Source: Bacteroidaceae bacterium (GTDB lineage Bacteria > Bacteroidota > Bacteroidia > Bacteroidales > Muribaculaceae). Taken from it: DNA of 64,000 nucleotides. A program made the position numbers and the translations under genes. The notes below the pieces were generated by a model. The model ran no database searches and was not told the origin of the DNA. It saw only the letters and a list, made by a program, of their open reading frames with translations. The stretch spans positions 62,001-126,000 of the forward strand of contig JAETNO010000004.1 of the NCBI GenBank assembly GCA_021768245.1, written 5' to 3'. The stretch's first letter is position 1, and each line of letters starts with the position of its first letter. Positions 9,895 through 17,735 of the stretch are shown here, in pieces.

Positions 9895-11391
9895 ATGAAA
9901 AAGTCTACCATATGGTTTCTGACCATAATAATGGCGCTTACCTTCATAGGCCTGCTCTACGTACAGATAATGTACATGAACAATATGAAGAAAATGCGTG
10001 ACGACCAGTTTGCGGAGGGCGTGAAACGTTCCCTCTATGCCGTCACCACCCGCCTTGAACAGGACGAGACCAAGCATTTTCTCGAAGAGGACATGGCGAC
10101 CATGGAGACCCAGTTCTATCCACGCACCAACTCCGACGGTTCGGTCGGAATCAACTATAACTTCACTACTTCTGAAGGCATAAACTACGACCTGACACTC
10201 AAAGGCAACATCGACCAGCGGAGCACCAACACCTCCATGAGGGAAATCATGAGGGGAAAATACCTCTATCAGAAAGGGCTGCTTGACGAAGTGATTTTCA
10301 ATATCATCACCCAGTCGAGCAACCGTCCCATCAGCGAACGCGCCGACTCGACCGAAGTCAGCAGTTATCTTCGCTCCGAGCTTGACAACAACGGGCTTTC
10401 ACTCCCCTATGAATTCGCGGTAGTCAACCGCGTGGGAGCAATCGTCTACCGCTCGGCAGGCTATCAGCCATCGCTCCGCGACGAGAACTCGATGTTCATC
10501 CAGACCCTCTTCCCCAACGACCCGAAAAACAAGATGTACTACCTCAAGGTCTACTTCCCGACCAAGAGCGACTACATCTTTGACTCCATACGCTTCATGA
10601 TACCGTCGTTTATCTTCACCTTCATTCTGCTTGTCACCTTCGTGTGCACAATCATCCTGGCTTTCAGGCAGAAGAAGCTGACGGAGATGAAAAACGACTT
10701 TATCAACAACATGACCCACGAGTTCAAGACTCCGATATCGACAATATCGCTGGCCGCACAGATGCTCAACGACAGCGCCGTGCTCAAATCGCCCGCGATG
10801 CTGTCGCATATATCCACGGTGATTAACGACGAGACTAAGCGCCTGCGCTTCCAGGTGGAAAAGGTGCTCCAGATGTCGATGTTCGACAGGCAGAAAGCGA
10901 CATTACGCCTTCAGGCTGTGGACGCCAATGTGCTGATTGCCAATATCACGAGTACTTTCAAGCTGAAAGTGGAGAAATATGGCGGAAAAATCGACGCCAT
11001 ACTCGATGCCGAGGAGTCGACAGTCAACGTCGACGAGATGCACTTCACCAACGTGGTGTTCAATCTTCTCGACAACGCTGTGAAATACCGTCGCGAGGAT
11101 GTGCCCCTCCAACTGACGGTCAGCACCTGCAACGTCAATCTCCACGGAGAGGAACGCATATCGGTCACCGTGGCCGACAACGGCATCGGCATGAAGCGTG
11201 AGGACCTGAAAAAGATTTTCGAGAAATTCTATCGTGTGTCGACCGGAAACCGCCATGATGTCAAAGGCTTCGGGCTCGGCCTCGCCTATGTCAAGAAAAT
11301 TGTGGGCGAACTCGGAGGTGAAATCACCGTCGACAGCGAACTGAATGTAGGAACAAAATTTACAATAACATTACCAATAACTAAAAACTAA
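9895..11391 (+). CDS. rprX: Sensor histidine kinase RprX-type
   Basis: A 498-residue membrane sensor kinase. A first transmembrane segment (about 6-27) and a second (about 234-257) enclose a periplasmic sensing region of roughly 200 residues. The HisKA box NNMTHEFKTP has the phospho-accepting His275, and the ATPase domain shows the N box (FNLLDNAVKYR), G1 (ADNGIGM) and G2 (GFGLGLAYVKK) motifs. No HAMP domain is seen between the second membrane segment and the H box. It is paired with a response regulator 6 bases downstream. Together they match RprX/RprY of Bacteroides, a conserved two-component system affecting envelope and redox functions; the signal cannot be read from the sequence. Confidence 0.85.
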   Translation: MKKSTIWFLTIIMALTFIGLLYVQIMYMNNMKKMRDDQFAEGVKRSLYAVTTRLEQDETKHFLEEDMATMETQFYPRTNSDGSVGINYNFTTSEGINYDLTLKGNIDQRSTNTSMREIMRGKYLYQKGLLDEVIFNIITQSSNRPISERADSTEVSSYLRSELDNNGLSLPYEFAVVNRVGAIVYRSAGYQPSLRDENSMFIQTLFPNDPKNKMYYLKVYFPTKSDYIFDSIRFMIPSFIFTFILLVTFVCTIILAFRQKKLTEMKNDFINNMTHEFKTPISTISLAAQMLNDSAVLKSPAMLSHISTVINDETKRLRFQVEKVLQMSMFDRQKATLRLQAVDANVLIANITSTFKLKVEKYGGKIDAILDAEESTVNVDEMHFTNVVFNLLDNAVKYRREDVPLQLTVSTCNVNLHGEERISVTVADNGIGMKREDLKKIFEKFYRVSTGNRHDVKGFGLGLAYVKKIVGELGGEITVDSELNVGTKFTITLPITKN

Positions 11392-11397
11392 AGAACT

Positions 11398-12105
11398 ATG
11401 GAAGAACGTTTGCGCATACTACTTTGCGAAGACGACGAGAACCTCGGCATGCTCCTCAGGGAGTATCTTCAGGCCAAGGGATTCAACGCCGACCTCTTCG
11501 CCGACGGGGAAAGTGGCTACAAGGCATTCCTCAAGGGTAAATATGACCTTTGCGTCCTCGATGTGATGATGCCCAAAAAAGACGGTTTCGCACTCGCTCA
11601 GGAAATAAGGACCGTAAACTCGGAAGTGCCCATTATTTTTCTCACGGCAAAATCGCTTAAGGAAGATATCCTCGAAGGCTTCAAAATCGGAGCGGATGAT
11701 TATATCACGAAACCATTCTCGATGGAAGAACTCGTGTTCCGTATCGAGGCCATCCTCCGTCGCGTGAAGGGAAAGAAAGGGAAGGAAATCACCATGTACA
11801 AGATTGGCAAGTTCACTTTCGACACCCAGAAGCAGGTGTTGCTCATCGATGACAAGGTGACAAAACTCACCACCAAGGAATCCGAGCTCCTCAGCCTCCT
11901 CTGCGCCCATGTCAACGAGATTCTTGAACGCAACTTCGCGCTCAAGACAATCTGGATTGACGACAACTACTTCAACGCCCGTTCGATGGATGTCTACATC
12001 ACAAAACTCCGCAAGCACCTGAAAGACGACCCGTCAATCGAAATCATCAACATCCACGGCAAAGGCTACAAACTTATCGCGCCCGAGCTCGAATCGGCCA
12101 ACTGA
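11398..12105 (+). CDS. rprY: OmpR-family response regulator RprY-type
   Basis: A 235-residue two-domain regulator. The receiver domain has the acidic pocket EDD (residues 11-13), the phosphorylated Asp55 in LDVMMPKKDG and the conserved Lys105 in DYITKPF. The C-terminal winged helix (from about residue 138) includes LTTKESELLSLL and ends with the recognition-helix region ARSMDVYITKLRKHL, typical of OmpR/PhoB proteins. It is co-transcribed with the kinase and followed by a strong terminator at 12151-12195, so the pair forms a two-gene operon under the promoter at 9713-9744. In Bacteroides fragilis RprY is a DNA-binding regulator; its targets here are unknown. Confidence 0.88.
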   Translation: MEERLRILLCEDDENLGMLLREYLQAKGFNADLFADGESGYKAFLKGKYDLCVLDVMMPKKDGFALAQEIRTVNSEVPIIFLTAKSLKEDILEGFKIGADDYITKPFSMEELVFRIEAILRRVKGKKGKEITMYKIGKFTFDTQKQVLLIDDKVTKLTTKESELLSLLCAHVNEILERNFALKTIWIDDNYFNARSMDVYITKLRKHLKDDPSIEIINIHGKGYKLIAPELESAN

Positions 12106-12150
12106 CACATCCCACTTCGCCACTGACTATGGCGAAAAAACTTATCCCAC

Positions 12151-12195
12151 CCGGACCGGTGCCCGATACGGGCATCGGTCCGGTGAATTTTATTT
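12151..12195 (+). terminator. Rho-independent terminator of rprXY
   Basis: A 15-bp stem (12151-12165 pairing with 12169-12183, one G:U-type mismatch) with a 3-base loop, followed by a T-rich tract (12188-12195). It closes the two-component operon. Confidence 0.9.
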
Positions 12196-12220
12196 AATGA
12201 AAAAATATCTGTAACAGACT

Positions 12221-13249
12221 ATGAGGAAACATCTGCTGCTACTCCTTCTGCTGCTTTCATCGGTGTGGACAGCGGCAAGCGCACAGATTGACTGGAACTG
12301 GCAACCTGACATCCTCGGCGACGGCTACGAGATGCGCCATGTGAAGCAGGAATACACCTTTTCCGGACCTGCAATCTCCACCATCATACGAAAGACACAC
12401 CCCACTGACAGCACGGAGGCGAAAATCACCCGTGGCGTGCTCTATATCCACGGATTCAACGACTACTTCTTCCAGGCGGAGATGGGCGACCGCTTCGTGG
12501 AGCACGGTTATGATTTCTATGCCGTAGACCTACGCCGTTACGGACGTTCGCTCCTGCCCGGGCAGAAGCCATTCGACGTGCGCGACCTCTCCCATTATTT
12601 CCCCGACATAGACTCCGCCCTCGTAGCCATGAAGCAGGCCGGGATAAAGGAAGTGATTTTGATGGGGCACTCCACCGGCGGACTCATCGCATCGTATTTC
12701 GAAAGCCGACAGCATCCGGCCATAATCAAGGCCCTGATATTGAACAGTCCATTCCTCGACTGGAACCTCGGATGGAAAGAGCGCATAATCCCCGCCGTCA
12801 CCCTGCTGGGACGCATTGTCCCCGACATGAAAATCACCCAGGGAGAGTCGACCGCCTATGGCGAAAGCCTGCTCAAAGGAGCACACGGAGAGTGGACCTT
12901 CGACACCCGCTGGAAAATGCCCCGGTCTCCGGATGTGACAGCCGGGTGGGTACGTGCCATCTCGCTTGCCCAACATGACCTACGCGACGGAAAGGCCGAC
13001 ATCAGAGTACCGATCCTGCTGCTCTATTCCTCTCGGAGCGTAAACTGCTCGGAATGGACGCCCGAATTTCAGAGAGCCGATGCGGTGCTCGACGTAAACG
13101 ACATCAAGAAATATGGCATGGAGCTCGGGCCGCATGTCACATGCGTGAAAGTCATGAACGGCATGCACGACCTTGTGCTCTCCGCTCCTACCGTGCGCGA
13201 GCCCCTCTATCGATTCATATTCCAATGGCTCGAAAAGCAGAAACTATAA
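12221..13249 (+). CDS. Secreted alpha/beta hydrolase (serine lipase/esterase-like)
   Basis: A 342-residue protein with a cleavable signal peptide (leucine-rich, about residues 1-22). The core is a Hydrolase_4-type alpha/beta hydrolase: oxyanion-region YIHGFNDY, nucleophile elbow GHSTGG with Ser151, and a C-terminal NGMHD carrying the probable catalytic His. The domain resembles bacterial lysophospholipase or monoacylglycerol lipase proteins, so it probably cleaves lipid esters or related substrates in the periplasm. It stands alone between the rprXY terminator and ssrA. The substrate cannot be deduced. Confidence 0.8.
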   Translation: MRKHLLLLLLLLSSVWTAASAQIDWNWQPDILGDGYEMRHVKQEYTFSGPAISTIIRKTHPTDSTEAKITRGVLYIHGFNDYFFQAEMGDRFVEHGYDFYAVDLRRYGRSLLPGQKPFDVRDLSHYFPDIDSALVAMKQAGIKEVILMGHSTGGLIASYFESRQHPAIIKALILNSPFLDWNLGWKERIIPAVTLLGRIVPDMKITQGESTAYGESLLKGAHGEWTFDTRWKMPRSPDVTAGWVRAISLAQHDLRDGKADIRVPILLLYSSRSVNCSEWTPEFQRADAVLDVNDIKKYGMELGPHVTCVKVMNGMHDLVLSAPTVREPLYRFIFQWLEKQKL

Positions 13250-13268
13250 TCTATTTTGGCCGGTCTTC

Positions 13269-13302
13269 AAATTAGGAATTCACCCACGGTGCATCCTAAA
13301 TT
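13269..13302. repeat. Palindromic intergenic element, copy 2
   Basis: The stretch shares the exact 16-mer CACCCACGGTGCATCC (13281-13296) with copy 1 at 9634-9649. Here the dyad is longer but imperfect: the right arm GGTGCATCCTAAATT pairs with a left arm that carries an altered inner segment. It lies 20 bases after the hydrolase stop codon. Confidence 0.55.
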
Positions 13303-13356
13303 GATAGTTACATCAGGCTCTTCAAATGTTAAATATTGATAAATATCGCAACACGA

Positions 13357-13388
13357 TTTGGCCATATCATCCATAGCCCATAATTTTG
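13357..13388 (+). promoter_or_regulatory. Promoter of ssrA
   Basis: TTTG (13357-13360), a 20-base spacer and TAATTTTG (13381-13388) match the Bacteroidetes promoter consensus. Transcription would start near 13395, giving a leader of about 40 nt containing a perfect 7-bp hairpin (13397-13414) that RNase P would remove to give the mature 5' end. Confidence 0.75.
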
Positions 13389-13433
13389 TAAATTAGTTGC
13401 CTCGGCGGAGGCAAGTACTTACGCAACAACCAC

Positions 13434-13829
13434 GGGGCTGACCGGTTTTGACAGCGTGTAGAGGTGGTGAGTAAGCATGCAGAGCAATGATGGCTACGCT
13501 CTATAATCAGGGACATCAAAATTTCAAATGGCGAAAACAACTACGCTCTCGCTGCCTAATCGAAGCACAGTAGATTAGCTTTATTGCGGCAACAGTTGCC
13601 GCAACGAGACATCACCCGATTGTCCTTTTTCCGAGACGGATCGAAACGGTGGTGCAGTTAAATCGGAAATATGGCGATGAAAGCCTCGCGACTCGCCGAG
13701 ACACTTAGAGGATAAGGTTGCGGTTGGTGGTCTCTTGCCTGCCACAGCTCGAAAACCAAGTAGAGACTAAGCATGTAGAAAGCTCATTAGTTCCGCGTTT
13801 GGACGAGGGTTCAAATCCCTCCAGCTCCA
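13434..13829 (+). ncRNA. ssrA: Transfer-messenger RNA (tmRNA)
   Basis: The 5' end GGGGCTGACC and the 3' end, with a T arm GAGGGTTCAAATCCCTC and a closing CAGCTCC, form the tRNA-Ala-like domain of about 396 nt. The tag reading frame at 13530-13559 encodes GENNYALAA followed by TAA; the alanine charged on the RNA precedes it. The CCA end is not encoded. The RNA rescues stalled ribosomes together with SmpB, and tags the products for proteolysis. The 3' end is a classical integration target for mobile elements, and the genes just downstream are AT-rich; no duplicated 3' end (attachment site) could be found in the following 3.5 kb. Confidence 0.95.
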
Positions 13830-13860
13830 CTATATGCCCTTTGCTGAGGCAATGATGGCT

Positions 13861-13880
13861 TATGACAGAATATGGTCATA
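13861..13880. promoter_or_regulatory. Small inverted repeat upstream of the ParE-like gene
   Basis: TATGAC (13861-13866) and GTCATA (13875-13880) are perfect inverted half-sites with an 8-base spacer, 27 bases before the start codon. It could be an operator or a minor hairpin; only the symmetry is seen. Confidence 0.35.
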
Positions 13881-13907
13881 CCGATGATATGAATTCACTT
13901 ATGCTCT

Positions 13908-14969
13908 ATGATTGAAAAAGATGAAATAAAAGCGATTCATTATATTGAGCATATACGCCGTCGTCCGGGTATGTATATTGGCAGGCTCGGAAATGGATTT
14001 GATGCCAACGATGGGCTGTACGTTTTGTTGAAAGAGATAATCGATAATTCCGTCGATGAATTCCGCGCCGGTTTCGGTGATGATATAATTATAAATTTTG
14101 ATGATAACCAGCTCACTGTGCGCGATTTTGGCCGAGGTATTGATTTTGACAGATTTGAGCATTTTCCAGAAAGACTTATAAGCACTGGAGATAAGAATCA
14201 TATAGCAAACAAAACTATAGGATTAAGCAGTCTCGGGCTTATAACAGTAGTATCATTGTCATCCGACATGACAATTACTGGTTATCAAAATGGTCTGATG
14301 AAACGCATTGCGACATCTCGGGGTAAAACCGTCGCCATTGACGAGGCCATTCCGACAGAAGAACGGGATGGTGTTTCCATTAGTTTCATACCCGATAATC
14401 TGATTTTTGGGAATTACTCTATCCAAGAAAAGCACATCATAGACCTGTTAAAACAGTATTCCGTTTGTAACCCGGGACTGCGATTAAAATTTGGAGACAT
14501 GACTTTTCATGCACCTGACGGGATGAAAGACCTCCTATCCGGGATAATCGGAAGTAATGATTCCGGCAACTTAATATACATCAAGAATGAAAGATGTGAC
14601 ATCGCCATAGCCCCAACAGATCGCGAACCTGGCATTATAAAATCGTTTGTAAACGGACATCCGACAGAATCGGGCGGAACAGACCGCTATGAATTAATCG
14701 ATGCCCTATATGCGGCATTGAAATCAAAAATTCCTTTTAGACTGCTTAAAACAGACATCACCTCGCGCTTTAACATGTGCATCAATCTACATATTGAAAA
14801 TCCTATATTTGAATCAGGCAATCCCCGCATACTTTGCAGTAAAAATCTAACCAAAGACGGCATCTCAATCAAGGAATATCTCAGTCAACTAATAACCGGT
14901 GAAATTAAATCATTATATGATACGCATCCGGAAGCGGAAAAAGCCATCCTGAAAGCATTGTCTAAATAG
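13908..14969 (+). CDS. Stand-alone ParE/GyrB-type ATPase without TOPRIM domain
   Basis: A 353-residue protein that follows the N-terminal half of Bacteroidetes ParE: RPGMYIGRLG at the start, N box EIIDNSVDE (Asn47), Mg/ATP motif DFGRGI (Asp73-Gly77), lid-like GLSSLG (105-110), then the transducer domain with VNGHPTESGGT (248-258). It stops where TOPRIM would begin, so it lacks the metal-binding and DNA-cleavage parts. The transducer loop that reads ESQTKTKL in topoisomerases reads ESGNPRIL here (302-309), so the gamma-phosphate-sensing Lys is missing. The frame is intact and AT-richer than housekeeping neighbours. It overlaps no gene and is followed after 6 bases by an unknown gene. It could be a neofunctionalised GHKL ATPase or a decaying parE duplicate; the neat domain end favours the former. 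Confidence 0.75.
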   Translation: MIEKDEIKAIHYIEHIRRRPGMYIGRLGNGFDANDGLYVLLKEIIDNSVDEFRAGFGDDIIINFDDNQLTVRDFGRGIDFDRFEHFPERLISTGDKNHIANKTIGLSSLGLITVVSLSSDMTITGYQNGLMKRIATSRGKTVAIDEAIPTEERDGVSISFIPDNLIFGNYSIQEKHIIDLLKQYSVCNPGLRLKFGDMTFHAPDGMKDLLSGIIGSNDSGNLIYIKNERCDIAIAPTDREPGIIKSFVNGHPTESGGTDRYELIDALYAALKSKIPFRLLKTDITSRFNMCINLHIENPIFESGNPRILCSKNLTKDGISIKEYLSQLITGEIKSLYDTHPEAEKAILKALSK

Positions 14970-14975
14970 AATCAT

Positions 14976-15929
14976 ATGAAAAGAAAATCCCCTATATCCA
15001 TAGACAGAATCCAATTCTGCGCCTATAAATGTTACGAAACAGAAGATTTAGTATTCATCGACCAATTCTTTTATGAAGACCGCCATGATTTTCTCGTGGA
15101 TAAATTCTTAGGCGGCATTGCTATCAAATTGAAAATCAGTAACAAACGCTACGACAAAGGAGCACGTCGAAATGTTTCGTTATCGCTCGTCGATATGACA
15201 GCCCGATGCGATGTGGCCACTCAACAAATCAAGGTTTGCCTCGCCATAGATGGCTTCAAGGATTGCTATGCCTATTTCCCCGCCGAAACGTCGGGTCTTG
15301 TCGGCGGTCACACATATAAGCTGCTGGTTTGCGACGAAACGGCCTCAGAAACGCTTACCGAAAGGATTTTTCATCTATTCGACAAATCGACAATGAAAAA
15401 TCCGACAGAATGGTATGAAATCTGTGACGGAGGTATCCGTCCCGCGTGGAAGACCGACCTCCTTAAGTCGCTCAATACCGTCGACAGCCACGACTACTAC
15501 GTGCAATTCAACCTTGCCCCAAATATGGGACGCAAGCTTCCGACAATAATGCCCGAACTCGAAATAAGGCTTTATTATCCTGACAGGAAAACTGTAAAGG
15601 CTTTTTTCAGGGAGCCTTTTTGCCGCAGCCTGGAGAACTACGACGACAATCGCTGGACAATTGAATGTCCGTTTGAGACAAGCCCCGACATCAATGGCGT
15701 TTTTTATGCAGAGCTTCTCTGCATGGGATATCCTATTGCCGGCTTTGTGTTTGACACAATGTCTCCTACGGATATCAGCGGCAAATGGTATGGGCATGAA
15801 ATTCAGCCGATTGATGAGTATTCTCTTAAGGCAGAATTGTTTGATGAGTTTATCGAGCGATACATCGCTTCGGAATATAAGGCTTTGAGTGAAGAAAGGC
15901 TCTCCAATCTTTACGATAATGAGTCGTAG
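14976..15929 (+). CDS. Unknown beta-rich protein, partner of the ParE-like ATPase
   Basis: I do not recognise this 317-residue protein. It starts 6 bases after the ATPase gene and is surely co-transcribed. There is no signal peptide and no membrane segment, so it is cytoplasmic. Two regions (about 48-130 and 165-265) alternate short hydrophobic beta strands and turns (for example YKLLVCDE, ELEIRLYYPDR, GVFYAELLCMGYPIAGF), suggesting two Ig-like or similar beta-sandwich modules, and the C-terminal 45 residues are acidic and helical. There is no TOPRIM, nuclease or helix-turn-helix motif visible. A structural or adaptor role for the ATPase is possible but purely contextual. Confidence 0.6.
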   Translation: MKRKSPISIDRIQFCAYKCYETEDLVFIDQFFYEDRHDFLVDKFLGGIAIKLKISNKRYDKGARRNVSLSLVDMTARCDVATQQIKVCLAIDGFKDCYAYFPAETSGLVGGHTYKLLVCDETASETLTERIFHLFDKSTMKNPTEWYEICDGGIRPAWKTDLLKSLNTVDSHDYYVQFNLAPNMGRKLPTIMPELEIRLYYPDRKTVKAFFREPFCRSLENYDDNRWTIECPFETSPDINGVFYAELLCMGYPIAGFVFDTMSPTDISGKWYGHEIQPIDEYSLKAELFDEFIERYIASEYKALSEERLSNLYDNES

Positions 15930-15998
15930 AGCCGGACGTTTTTTGTTTTGAAATATTATGTGTAATTTAGCGGATGTCAAACAAATGGCATATAAATC

Positions 15999-16418
15999 AT
16001 GTATAGCAACTTAAAATATACACCTGAGAATATCACCGAACTCGGGCCTGACGAAATATTCGTGTTCGGAAGCAATCTTGCGGGCATGCATTGTGGTGGA
16101 GCCGCACGTATAGCCGTAGAAAAGTTCGGTGCAAAAATGGGACAGGGTGTCGGCATACAGGGCCGTTCATATGCAATCCCGACAATGCAAGGCGGAGTCG
16201 AAACTATAAAACCATACGTGGATGATTTTATAGAGCTCGCCTCTGAATGGGACCAGAACACCTTCTATGTAACAAGAATCGGCTGTGGAATAGCAGGATT
16301 TACCGACGAGGAAATTGCCCCTCTTTTCGCTGACGCACTCAAGCTTTACAATGTCATACTGCCGGAATCATTCGTGAAAATAATACTCAGGATGGACGGT
16401 GAAAAAGTCAATCCATAG
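15999..16418 (+). CDS. A1S_2505 family phage-type protein (macrodomain-like)
   Basis: A 139-residue protein with the sequence IFVFGSNLAGMHCGGAA, GQGVGIQGRSYAIPT and FYVTRIGCGIAGF, which are the conserved blocks of the A1S_2505 family named as phage non-structural proteins. The glycine-rich loops and the IGCG.AG pattern resemble macrodomain nucleotide-binding loops, so binding of ADP-ribose or a related nucleotide is plausible, but this is inference. It lies 69 bases after the unknown gene on the same strand and its end overlaps the convergent DUF488 gene by 11 bases. These genes are common in phages and accessory regions. Confidence 0.72.
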   Translation: MYSNLKYTPENITELGPDEIFVFGSNLAGMHCGGAARIAVEKFGAKMGQGVGIQGRSYAIPTMQGGVETIKPYVDDFIELASEWDQNTFYVTRIGCGIAGFTDEEIAPLFADALKLYNVILPESFVKIILRMDGEKVNP

Positions 16419-16773
16419 CACGCTCACGCAACGCATTGGCAAGAACAATGGCATTATTATGCTCATGGTCACGGGAAGAATACAGAAGCGTGACAGTAGG
16501 ATGAGAAGCCACGAGCGCACAAAGGGAGGGGAAAGCCGGATTGGCAGAGAGTTCCGACATATATCTGTGACAGAATTCCTCCCAACGCGTGTCGGGTTCC
16601 GCATGGAACCATTCCCTCAACTCATCTGACGGGGCTATATCTTTGTCCCATAAATCATAATGGAATGTTTCATGTGACAGTCCCCGAGGCCAAAGACGGT
16701 CTACATATATGCGATAGCCATCCGATGGAGATGCCTCGTCATATGCCCGTTTCACTTTAATGACATTATTCAT
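16408..16773 (-). CDS. DUF488 family protein
   Basis: A 121-residue cytoplasmic protein with the DUF488 blocks VDRLWPRGLS, the region WDKDIAPS.ELREWF, and a C-terminal LLYSSRDHEHNNAIVLANAL. Members are widespread small proteins of unknown activity, and the conserved Arg/Asp/His residues suggest an enzymatic or nucleic-acid role. It is convergent with and overlaps the A1S_2505-type gene by 11 bases. A hairpin-capable GCCGG...CCGGC pair at 16834-16854 lies upstream of its start, but it has no T tract. Family call is confident; function is unknown. Confidence 0.82.
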   Translation of the reverse strand: MNNVIKVKRAYDEASPSDGYRIYVDRLWPRGLSHETFHYDLWDKDIAPSDELREWFHAEPDTRWEEFCHRYMSELSANPAFPSLCALVASHPTVTLLYSSRDHEHNNAIVLANALRERAMD

Positions 16774-17026
16774 AATTGAGTTTTTAGCTGTACATAGATA
16801 AACAGACTGCTTTCCATATGGTTCTCAAAGTAGAGCCGGACTATTCAAACCCGGCCCTATCTCATATTCAATTTTTATGTTATAAAACATAAAATCAAAT
16901 TCGGGCTATTTATTCAAAAAACATTAATTTTACAAATTAAACTCAACGATATTACCTCAGCAAAAATATCTGGTTAAAGCAATTACATAAACAATCAATC
17001 AAACCCTACTAAATAATATTCCTGCA

Positions 17027-17719
17027 ATGCTTAAGGAACTCAAAGAAAAGGTGTTTCGCGCCAATATCGAATTAGTGAAACACGGACTGGTAATCTATAC
17101 ATGGGGAAACGTATCCGGTTTCGACCCTAAGGAACGTCTTGTCGTCATAAAGCCGAGCGGACTTGACTATGAAGCCATGCAGTCAGACGACATGGTAGTA
17201 GTGGACCTGGATGGGAATGTGGTAGAGGGCGAACTCCGTCCATCGTCAGACACCCCCACCCACCTTGCGCTTTACCGTGCATTTCCTGCAATAGGAGGCG
17301 TTGTCCACACCCATTCCACCTACGCGACGGCATGGGCTCAGGCAGGCGTCGACATTCCCAACATAGGCACCACACATGCTGATTCATTCTACGGTGACAT
17401 CCCATGCACCCGCGACATGACGGAAGCCGAAATCAAAGGGGACTATGAACTGGAGACAGGCAATGTAATTGTGGAAAGGCTGAAAGGCACAAATCCGATG
17501 GATACTCCCGGAGTGCTTGTGAAGAATCACGGGCCGTTCGTGTGGGGCAAGACTCCGGGCGATGCTGTCCATAATGCAGTTGTCATGGAGCAGGTTGCAA
17601 AAATGGCTGTAATAGCCCTCAGCATAAACCCCAACCTGACGATGAATCCCCACCTCATCGAGAAACACTATGCCCGCAAACATGGGCCCAACGCCTATTA
17701 CGGTCAAAAAATGTATTAA
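17027..17719 (+). CDS. araD: L-ribulose-5-phosphate 4-epimerase
   Basis: A 230-residue class II aldolase-family enzyme that converts L-ribulose 5-phosphate into D-xylulose 5-phosphate, the last step of L-arabinose use. Zinc ligands are visible: Asp75, the HTH pair His94/His96 in VVHTHS, and His168 in VKNHG. The phosphate-binding motif WGNVSG (26-31) is present, and the length matches E. coli AraD (231 residues). No araA or araB lies next to it. A cation efflux gene follows 16 bases later, and a hemicellulose enzyme cluster lies within 1 kb, which fits use of arabinose released from plant glycans. No consensus promoter was found in the 253-base AT-rich gap upstream. Confidence 0.92.
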   Translation: MLKELKEKVFRANIELVKHGLVIYTWGNVSGFDPKERLVVIKPSGLDYEAMQSDDMVVVDLDGNVVEGELRPSSDTPTHLALYRAFPAIGGVVHTHSTYATAWAQAGVDIPNIGTTHADSFYGDIPCTRDMTEAEIKGDYELETGNVIVERLKGTNPMDTPGVLVKNHGPFVWGKTPGDAVHNAVVMEQVAKMAVIALSINPNLTMNPHLIEKHYARKHGPNAYYGQKMY

Positions 17720-17735
17720 AAATTTTCAAGTAGAA

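Noticed and set aside
16834..16854. GCCGG...CCGGC hairpin as a terminator before araD
   Set aside because: It has a long loop, no T tract and lies upstream of the minus-strand DUF488 gene, so no transcript to end is evident.
13434..17026. Integrated element with attachment sites at the ssrA 3' end
   Set aside because: No copy of the last 20 bases of ssrA and no integrase were found downstream, so an intact element is not supported.
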